DNA of 7,863 nt from NCBI GenBank assembly GCA_023417635.1, contig JAEZFF010000088.1, positions 1-7,863 on the forward strand, written 5' to 3'. The notes beneath the pieces are model-generated. The model was not told the origin of the DNA, made no database searches, and saw only the letters and a list, made by a program, of their open reading frames with translations. Shown here in pieces: positions 1 to 4,535 of this stretch. Every line of letters begins with the position of its first letter. Position 1 is the stretch's first letter. Source of the stretch: Bacillota bacterium. GTDB lineage: Bacteria; Bacillota; Clostridia; Oscillospirales; Acutalibacteraceae. The position numbers and the translations under genes were made by a program.

Positions 1-474
1 TCGCTTACGCGCGGCAAATACGCCTATGATTTTTGCGACACGGGAAAGGTGACTCCTCTTGCCAGAATGTATACGCTTGGCAGCGGATTTATGCCGTCGC
101 CGGACCATGCCGGCGGACTGCGGTACCACGGCATGTCGCCGATTCTTTCCAAACTGTACCACGACGGATACATGGAAGCTGTGTCGGTGAAGCAGACCGA
201 TGTGTTTCGGGCCGCCATTTATTTCGCAAAGCACGAAACAATTCTGCCGGCTCCGGAGTCTTCCCATGCCATACGCGCGGCTATTGACGAAGCCCTTAAA
301 TGCAAAGAATCCGGCGAAGCAAAAACAATTCTTTTTGGCCTGACGGGAACCGGATATTTCGACATGGCCGCGTATGAATCTTACCTGAATGGCACTATGA
401 TTGATTCTGTACCAACCGATGAAGAACTTCAGAGAGGATTTGGCGGCCTGCCCAAAATTCCAGGCATTCAGTAA
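1..474 (+). CDS. trpB: TrpB2-type tryptophan synthase beta chain, C-terminal part (5' end outside window)
   Basis: This is the last 157 codons of a PLP-dependent enzyme that joins indole and serine to give tryptophan; the frame is open from base 1 to the TAA at 472-474. The sequence resembles the TrpB-like (TrpB2) branch. Visible residues 40-44 read GLRYHG-like, residues 83-91 read PAPESSHAI, which is close to the PALESSHAL segment of ordinary TrpB, and residues 113-122 (GLTGTGYFDM) align with the LSGRGDKD loop near the PLP pyridine ring. The PLP lysine and glycine-rich phosphate loop would lie upstream and cannot be seen. TrpB2 proteins are about 430-450 residues, so roughly two thirds is missing. 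An oddity is Thr115 where the beta chain normally has the serine that contacts the pyridine nitrogen. A terminator follows directly, so it is the last gene of its transcript and is not part of the nucleoside locus. TrpB2 and other fold-type II PLP enzymes are hard to separate by eye, but the match to TrpB2 is good. Confidence 0.87.
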   Translation, partial: SLTRGKYAYDFCDTGKVTPLARMYTLGSGFMPSPDHAGGLRYHGMSPILSKLYHDGYMEAVSVKQTDVFRAAIYFAKHETILPAPESSHAIRAAIDEALKCKESGEAKTILFGLTGTGYFDMAAYESYLNGTMIDSVPTDEELQRGFGGLPKIPGIQ

Positions 475-490
475 ACAGATGAAACCAAAC

Positions 491-528
491 AAAAGTTCCG
501 CAGAGAAATCCCCTGCGGAACTTTTTTT
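491..528 (+). terminator. Intrinsic (Rho-independent) terminator after the trpB-like gene
   Basis: A 13-bp perfect stem pairs 491-503 (AAAAGTTCCGCAG) with 513-525, around a 9-base loop at 504-512. It runs into seven consecutive T residues at 522-528. It begins 16 bases after the stop codon of the trpB-like gene. It separates that gene from the repressor promoter. The A-run at the 5' foot of the stem means it could also act on the opposite strand. Confidence 0.93.
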
Positions 529-606
529 GCGTCGCTTTTCAGGCTGAGTTTATGAGAAAACCGGCAGTGCAAAGGGATATTTGTTTAATTAGTCGTCGAA
601 AAAGCT

Positions 607-664
607 TAAATAAACAAAAAAATTCGAATAAGTTGTTGACATTTTGTAAAGTGTGGTATACAAT
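607..664 (+). promoter_or_regulatory. SigA-type promoter of the LacI-family repressor gene
   Basis: A perfect -35 box TTGACA (636-641) is followed after exactly 17 bases by TACAAT (659-664), one mismatch from the -10 consensus. An A/T-rich stretch at 607-630 just upstream could serve as an UP element. The expected start of transcription is near 671, giving a leader of about 22 bases to the ATG at 693. The -10 box overlaps the operator-like palindrome at 664-677, so a bound repressor would block RNA polymerase. This promoter also rules out the in-frame ATGs at 552 and 663 as starts. Confidence 0.85.
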
Positions 665-677
665 GAAACCGCTTTCA
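664..677. promoter_or_regulatory. Operator 1: cre-like palindrome at the repressor's own promoter
   Basis: TGAAACCGCTTTCA is a 14-bp inverted repeat with one mismatched pair (positions 6 and 9) and a central CG, typical of LacI/GalR-family operators. With one flanking base on each side it matches 15 of 16 positions of the CcpA cre consensus WTGNAARCGNWWWCAW. It starts on the last base of the -10 box and covers the predicted start site, so occupancy should repress. The likely ligand is the product of the gene it precedes (autoregulation); CcpA is the alternative. A nearly identical element lies at 824-837. Confidence 0.72.
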
Positions 678-692
678 AACAGCGGGAAAGTG

Positions 693-1703
693 ATGATAAT
701 TTTGGTAACAATCCGTGATGTCGCAAAGCTGGCGGGTGTTTCGCAGGCAACTGTTTCCCGCGTGCTGAATGGAACGGCCGGGGTGGATCCGGAAAAGAAA
801 AAGCGTGTAATAAATGCCGTTAATGAAACCGGTTTCAAACCGAATGAGGTTGCCCGTTCCCTGTTTCGAAAGTCATCCCGGATTATTGGCTATGTTGTCC
901 CAAGCATCTTGAATCTGTTCCTGAATGAAATTGGCCGGGCAATCGAAGATGAAGCATTTCAGCATGGGTTTCGCGTTATTTTATGTAACACCGATGAAAA
1001 ACCGGAAAAAGAATCTTTGTACATCAATATGCTTTCATCGATGAATGCCGACGGCGCTGTGATTATTTCCAACAACAACGGCCTTGAAGCGGAAATCAGC
1101 AGCTGTGGCTTTCCGGTTGTTGTACTTGACCAAAAAATAGATGAGAGGTATTCTGCCATATCGGTTCAGTGTGACAATTACCAGGGCGGGTATCTTGCGG
1201 CGGAACATTTGGTTCAATGCGGATGCCGGAAAATTGTTCAGATGCGCGGCCCGCAGAAATATATAAGCGGTGTCGACCGTTTTCGCGGTTACCTTGATGT
1301 TTGCGAAAAGTATGGGATAGAGCCGCGGTATGTTGACAGTAATTATGACTTTGAAAGCGGCCTTGTATGTGCCCGCCAAATCCTGAACGCTTTTCCGGAC
1401 GCCGATGGAATCCTTGCTTCCAGCGACATGACGGCACTTTCTTCTTATAAAATTTTGTGCCAGAGCGGTCGGCGTGTTCCAGAAGATGTTATGATTGTCG
1501 GCTATGACGACGTACGGCTAAGCACCCTTGTAACGCCTGAGTTTACTACGATTGCTCAGCCGATGGAGAAAGTTGGAAGGCTGGCCGTTCAACTGATTGC
1601 GGATAAAATTTCCGGTAAAAAAGCAGTGCCGCCCAACCATATGCTTCCTGTTGAATTAAAGGCAAGGCAAACGACAACACTAAAGAACAGATTATTCAGT
1701 TAG
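693..1703 (+). CDS. LacI/GalR-family transcriptional regulator
   Basis: A DNA-binding repressor of 336 residues, a normal length for the family. The helix-turn-helix is at residues 6-27 (TIRDVAKLAGVSQATVSRVLNG), followed by the hinge-helix region (around residues 50-57, EVARSLFR), then a periplasmic-binding-protein-like effector domain. Recognisable family positions in that domain include the DNYQGGYLAAEHL segment, GVDRFRGYLD, ASSDMTALSS and IVGYDD. The HTH resembles RbsR and CcpA types, whose operators are TG..CG..CA palindromes, as found at its promoter. I chose ATG 693 because ATGs at 552 and 663 lie before or within the promoter. TTG 702 (333 residues, starting directly at VTIRDVAKLAG) is a real alternative, since the Shine-Dalgarno (GGGA at 684-687) is weak. 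The effector cannot be read from sequence; the neighbouring nucleoside genes suggest a purine, nucleoside or pentose compound, which is inference only. No terminator follows, so read-through into the next genes is possible. Confidence 0.92.
   Translation: MIILVTIRDVAKLAGVSQATVSRVLNGTAGVDPEKKKRVINAVNETGFKPNEVARSLFRKSSRIIGYVVPSILNLFLNEIGRAIEDEAFQHGFRVILCNTDEKPEKESLYINMLSSMNADGAVIISNNNGLEAEISSCGFPVVVLDQKIDERYSAISVQCDNYQGGYLAAEHLVQCGCRKIVQMRGPQKYISGVDRFRGYLDVCEKYGIEPRYVDSNYDFESGLVCARQILNAFPDADGILASSDMTALSSYKILCQSGRRVPEDVMIVGYDDVRLSTLVTPEFTTIAQPMEKVGRLAVQLIADKISGKKAVPPNHMLPVELKARQTTTLKNRLFS
824..837. promoter_or_regulatory. Operator 2: perfect cre-like palindrome inside the repressor coding region
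   Basis: TGAAACCGGTTTCA is a perfect 14-bp palindrome. The 20 bases at 821-840 match the 20 bases at 661-680 at 18 positions, and the two centres are exactly 160 bp apart. Two LacI-family operators at such a distance are the usual setting for DNA looping by a bivalent repressor, or for a roadblock to transcription. The caveat is that the site encodes Glu-Thr-Gly-Phe-Lys, part of a segment after the HTH that is conserved in the family, so protein constraint explains part of the match. Confidence 0.5.
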
Positions 1704-1842
1704 ACTCTAAATCATTGTTAGAAAGGCAGTAAAGATTGACACAAAGATTCAGTTACAAGCGTCTTCATGGAAAGACAGACCCGTGTGTCAGCACAGCTGA
1801 AAAGGACGCGGAAAGTTTTCCGCGGGGCCGGGTAATTTGCAC
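1704..1842 (+). promoter_or_regulatory. Structured leader between the repressor gene and the membrane-protein gene
   Basis: This 139-base gap holds several complementary segments. A TTGACA at 1736-1741 has no good -10 box behind it, so a promoter is only possible. GCGTCTT (1759-1765) can pair with AAGGACGC (1803-1809, one G-U and one bulge-free register) to enclose two small hairpins, including CAGC-ACA-GCTG at 1789-1799. GTCTT (1761-1765) can instead pair with AAGAC (1772-1776). A GC-rich palindrome at 1807-1824 would compete with the first pairing. There is no U-tract, so it is not an ordinary terminator. I do not recognise it as a known riboswitch class; it lacks the purine-riboswitch core. 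Function is unknown. Confidence 0.35.
1807..1824. repeat. GC-rich inverted repeat just upstream of the membrane-protein start
   Basis: CGCGGAAA (1807-1814) and TTTCCGCG (1817-1824) are perfect inverted arms separated by GT. As RNA this gives a 7-bp hairpin with an AGTT loop, ending 18 bases before ATG 1843. It lies where it could affect ribosome access. As DNA it could be a protein site, but it lacks the central CG and the TG/CA ends of the repressor operators at 664 and 824. Confidence 0.55.
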
Positions 1843-2505
1843 ATGAGTTTTAGACCTGGTAAACAAAAAAAGATTTTTACAGCGAATCAGCTAAAAAAAT
1901 ATCTTCTGGCGTTATTTGGAGCGGCATTTGCAGGGCTTGGCATGGCGTTTAACTCCGCAGCTACTTTGGGCAATGACCCTGTTGCTGTTTTTTATGACGG
2001 CATTCGGAATACGGCGAACCTGTCGTTTTCCCAGCTTGGTATCGCGACAAACATCATCAATTATTCCCTGATTGTTGTTGTTTTTCTGATAAACAGAAAA
2101 TATGTTAATATTGGAACATTTATTTACACGCTTCCCATGGGAAGTTTTATAGACCTTGGAACACTTTTTTACAATTCCCTGAAGCTTCCGCACACATTGC
2201 CAGTGCAGATTCTGACGGCCTGTATGGGATGCTTCCTGCTTTATTTTGGCATTTCTATTTTTATTTCGCTTGAAGTGGGCGTAGACCCCATCACCGGCGT
2301 ACTCCTGACGCTGAAAGAACATTTTGGGTGTTCCTATAAGGTTGTGAAAATCACTTGCGACGTCATCACGCTGATTACAGGGATTTTACTTGGAGGAAAG
2401 TTCGGTGTGGTAACGATTGCCTCGGCACTTGTGGGCGGTCCATTAATTGAACTATTTTCTCGCATTAACAAAAAACATATCTTATTTTGGTTTAAAATAA
2501 CCTAG
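1843..2505 (+). CDS. YczE/YyaS/YitT-like integral membrane protein, function unknown
   Basis: A 220-residue polytopic membrane protein resembling the YczE/YyaS/YitT group, which has no settled biochemical role. Hydrophobic segments lie at about 20-40, 65-83, 89-109, 121-142, 166-184 and 187-205. The protein is an internal tandem duplication. GNDP (43-46) and GVDP (146-149) are 103 residues apart, as are the pairs G26/G129, G33/G136 and N70/D173, and each half ends in a G...IDL or G...IEL segment (100-105, 199-204). Both halves therefore carry a GxDP motif, probably in a short re-entrant or loop segment. The N-terminus is basic (K7, K9, K10, K18, K19). I chose ATG 1843; TTG 1837, two codons upstream, is the alternative. 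Neither has a convincing Shine-Dalgarno, unlike all following genes, which suggests weak or regulated translation. It sits between the repressor and the purine-nucleoside phosphorylase on the same strand, so a role in moving a nucleoside, base or sugar is conceivable but unproven. Confidence 0.83.
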   Translation: MSFRPGKQKKIFTANQLKKYLLALFGAAFAGLGMAFNSAATLGNDPVAVFYDGIRNTANLSFSQLGIATNIINYSLIVVVFLINRKYVNIGTFIYTLPMGSFIDLGTLFYNSLKLPHTLPVQILTACMGCFLLYFGISIFISLEVGVDPITGVLLTLKEHFGCSYKVVKITCDVITLITGILLGGKFGVVTIASALVGGPLIELFSRINKKHILFWFKIT

Positions 2506-2554
2506 GGCTGATGAAAAAAATGAGTTTCAGTTAGCTTAATGAATGGAGGAAATT

Positions 2555-3265
2555 ATGGCTACAACACCAACGCCCCACAATGGGGCAAAATTAGGAGAGA
2601 TTGCAGACACCGTGCTGATGCCCGGTGATCCGCTCAGAGCAAAGTATATTGCGGAGCATTACCTGCAGGATGCAAAATGCTTCAACACAGTACGCAATAT
2701 GCTTGGCTACACAGGCACTTATGAAGGCAGAAAAGTGTCTGTCATGGGCGGCGGAATGGGGATGCCGTCTGTTGGGCTCTACACGTATGAACTGTTCCAC
2801 TTTTACAAGGTAGAGAACATCATTCGTATTGGCTCGGCAGGAGGTATTGCAGACGGGATCCATACACACGACATTGTCGTTGCCATGGGTGCCTGCACAG
2901 ATTCCAATTACGCTGCACAGTATCACCTTCCGGGGACGTTTGCCCCTACAGCGGATTACGGCCTTATGAGCAAAGCTGTGAAAGCAGCACAGGAGCAGAA
3001 TGCCCATACGGTTGTAGGCAACGTCCTTTCTTCGGATGTTTTCTACGGCGACGATGAAAATGCATTGGCACAGTGGAAAAAGATGGGTATCCTCGCAGTT
3101 GAGATGGAAGCAGCTGCGCTGTATATGAACGCGGCAAGATGCGGAAAAAAAGCACTTTGCCTCCTCACAATCTCCGACTGCCCATTTACCGGCGAAAGCC
3201 TGTCTGCCGAAGAACGCGAAACCGGCTTCAATGACATGATTAAAATTGCTTTGAAGATTCGGTAA
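2555..3265 (+). CDS. deoD: Purine-nucleoside phosphorylase, DeoD type
   Basis: A cytoplasmic enzyme that cleaves purine (deoxy)nucleosides with phosphate into a free base and (deoxy)ribose-1-phosphate. The 236 residues match the length of the hexameric DeoD family (E. coli 239). Visible active-site elements are MPGDPLRAK with Arg28, Arg47 (donated across the dimer in the family), RIGSAGG at 91-97, VEMEAAALY at 182-190 (ribose binding), and Ser207-Asp208 with Arg221, equivalent to the Asp204/Arg217 pair that protonates N7 in E. coli. His8 corresponds to the N-terminal histidine of the neighbouring subunit's site. An in-frame ATG at 2543 overlaps the Shine-Dalgarno GGAGGA (2545-2550), so the start is ATG 2555, which gives the usual MATTPTPH-like N-terminus. 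It lies 49 bases after the membrane-protein gene with no terminator between, and 80 bases before the nucleoside-binding lipoprotein gene. This fits phosphorolysis of imported nucleosides. Confidence 0.97.
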   Translation: MATTPTPHNGAKLGEIADTVLMPGDPLRAKYIAEHYLQDAKCFNTVRNMLGYTGTYEGRKVSVMGGGMGMPSVGLYTYELFHFYKVENIIRIGSAGGIADGIHTHDIVVAMGACTDSNYAAQYHLPGTFAPTADYGLMSKAVKAAQEQNAHTVVGNVLSSDVFYGDDENALAQWKKMGILAVEMEAAALYMNAARCGKKALCLLTISDCPFTGESLSAEERETGFNDMIKIALKIR

Positions 3266-3306
3266 GCAGCAAGAAACAGATTCTGCTCATAAAGAATTGG
3301 TTCCCA

Positions 3307-3324
3307 GGGTTAAAAATTTAACCC
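3307..3324. repeat. AT-rich inverted repeat upstream of the lipoprotein gene
   Basis: GGGTTAAA (3307-3314) and TTTAACCC (3317-3324) are perfect inverted arms separated by AA. As RNA this is a 7-bp hairpin with a four-base loop. It ends seven bases before the strong Shine-Dalgarno AAGGAGG (3332-3338). With no U-tract following, it is more likely a 5'-stabilising hairpin, a processing boundary or an operator than a terminator. I find no clear promoter in the rest of the 3266-3345 gap. Confidence 0.5.
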
Positions 3325-3345
3325 AAATAATAAGGAGGCTCTTTT

Positions 3346-4410
3346 ATGAAAAAATTCTTAGCGGTTGTTTTAGGGCTCAGCATGCTGGTTTCTACTATGG
3401 CTTGCTCTTCACAGCCAGCGGCTTCCAGCCAGAGCTCGGGCGCAGCAAGCGCCACAAGCAGCAAGGCTGGCACTTTTAAGGCAGCTATGGTAACCGATAC
3501 AGGCGGCGTAAATGACCAGTCATTCAACCAGTCTTCTTGGGAAGGACTGCAGAGCCTGCAGAAGGATACCGGTGCGAAGGTCCGTTACCTGGAATCCAAA
3601 CAGGCTTCCGACTATTCCACCAACCTGGACAAGCTCGCAGACGACAACAATAACCTGATCTGGGGCATTGGCTATGCAATGGCCGACGCGATTGGCAATG
3701 CTTCCAAGCAGAACCCGGACATTCAGTATGCTATTGTTGACAATGGCTATGACCCGAAGACCATGGGCGGCAATGTTGCGGGCGTTATGTTCCGCGCACA
3801 GGAATCTTCCTTCCTTGTTGGCTACATTGCCGGCAAAACGACAAAGACAAACAAAGTTGGTTTCGTCGGTGGCCAGACAAGCGCTATTATTGACCAGTTC
3901 CAGTACGGCTACCAGGCTGGCGTTGATTACGCAGCCAAAGAACTGAAGAAGAAGATCAGCGTTTCCGTTCAGTATGCTGAAAGCTTCAGCGACTCCGCAA
4001 AGGGCAAGGCTATTGCAAGCAAGATGTTCTCTGACGGATGCGACATCGTATTCCATGCAGCAGGCGGCGTTGGCGTCGGCGTTATCCAGGCAGCCAAAGA
4101 AGCCAACAAGTTTGCTATCGGCGTAGACCGTGACCAGTCTTACCTTGCACCGAAGAACGTTCTTACCTCTGCACTGAAACTCGCAGGCAAAGCAGTTGAA
4201 GATGTTTCCAAAGAAGCTCAGAACGGCAAAAAAGTTGGCGGCAAAACCTACACATTTGGCCTTAAGGAAGGCGCAGTAGGCATTCCGACAACAAACGCAA
4301 ACCTCGACAAGTCCGTTTATAATGATGCCATGAAGGTTCAGCAGGACATTGTCAGCGGTAAGCTTGTTCCTCCGTATGACAAAGCAACCTATGACAAATT
4401 CGGCAAATAA
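3346..4410 (+). CDS. BMP-family nucleoside-binding lipoprotein of an ABC importer
   Basis: The extracellular substrate-binding protein of the importer encoded downstream. It has 354 residues with a lipoprotein signal peptide: MKK, a hydrophobic core at 5-17, and a cysteine at 20 (STMAC), the expected lipid attachment site; the T-M-A before it is a slightly atypical lipobox. A Ser/Ala/Gln-rich linker (21-42) leads to the BMP/PnrA (TmpC)/BmpA fold. Family motifs are TDTGGVNDQSFNQSSWEG (50-67), VDNGYDPK (131-138), VGFVGG (171-176), GYQAGVDYA (188-196), AGGVGVGV (239-246) and GVDRDQ (259-264), followed by the conserved Lys278. In Treponema PnrA equivalent acidic and lysine residues bind the ribose of purine nucleosides, so a nucleoside ligand is likely, but the exact one is not readable. 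The start has a near-ideal AAGGAGG seven bases upstream. A stable hairpin follows at 4464-4495, which would suit higher expression of this protein than of the membrane parts. Confidence 0.95.
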   Translation: MKKFLAVVLGLSMLVSTMACSSQPAASSQSSGAASATSSKAGTFKAAMVTDTGGVNDQSFNQSSWEGLQSLQKDTGAKVRYLESKQASDYSTNLDKLADDNNNLIWGIGYAMADAIGNASKQNPDIQYAIVDNGYDPKTMGGNVAGVMFRAQESSFLVGYIAGKTTKTNKVGFVGGQTSAIIDQFQYGYQAGVDYAAKELKKKISVSVQYAESFSDSAKGKAIASKMFSDGCDIVFHAAGGVGVGVIQAAKEANKFAIGVDRDQSYLAPKNVLTSALKLAGKAVEDVSKEAQNGKKVGGKTYTFGLKEGAVGIPTTNANLDKSVYNDAMKVQQDIVSGKLVPPYDKATYDKFGK

Positions 4411-4463
4411 GCAGACCGCATTCATCCTGTCCTGAAAATTTCGCTTAATGTTTTGCTTTTCTC

Positions 4464-4495
4464 TTACGGGGATGGCCTCCGGGCTGTTCCCGTAA
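4464..4495 (+). ncRNA. Long intergenic hairpin with UCCG tetraloop between lipoprotein and ATPase genes
   Basis: Bases 4464-4477 pair with 4482-4495 without interruption: 14 base pairs, of which three are G-U. The four-base loop is UCCG, closed by C-G, which fits the extra-stable UNCG tetraloop class. No U-run follows (AGTGAAAAGC comes next), so it is not a standard intrinsic terminator. It sits 54 bases after the lipoprotein stop and 40 bases before the ATPase start. Such hairpins in transporter operons can protect the upstream mRNA from 3' exonucleases or mark a processing site, giving more binding protein than transporter. The RNA structure is certain on paper; the role is inferred. Confidence 0.7.
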
Positions 4496-4535
4496 AGTGA
4501 AAAGCATATATTTTGGGCTCTGGAGGATATTGACT

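Noticed and set aside
552..692. N-terminal extension of the repressor from ATG 552 (or ATG 663)
   Set aside because: The consensus promoter at 636-664 lies within this stretch, so a transcript from it could not include these codons. LacI-family proteins start just before the VTIRDVAKLAG-type segment.
1736..1741. TTGACA as a promoter -35 box for the membrane-protein gene
   Set aside because: No acceptable -10 box follows at 15-19 bases, so I list it only as a remark in the leader entry and do not call a promoter.
1704..1842. Purine riboswitch in the nucleoside locus
   Set aside because: The conserved junction and loop sequences of the purine aptamer are not present here or in the gaps at 2506-2554, 3266-3345 and 4411-4535.
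2512..2529. TGAAA...TTTCA as a third repressor operator before deoD
   Set aside because: The half sites are eight bases apart rather than four and the central CCG/CGG is absent.
3520..4425. 301-residue open frame on the minus strand opposite the lipoprotein gene
   Set aside because: It is antisense to a well-supported BMP gene, Cys/Val/Asn-rich in a way expected from complementing biased codons, and has no ribosome binding site I can see.
4464..4495. Intrinsic terminator after the lipoprotein gene
   Set aside because: The stem is strong but no run of T follows on the plus strand, nor in the reverse orientation, so full termination is unlikely.
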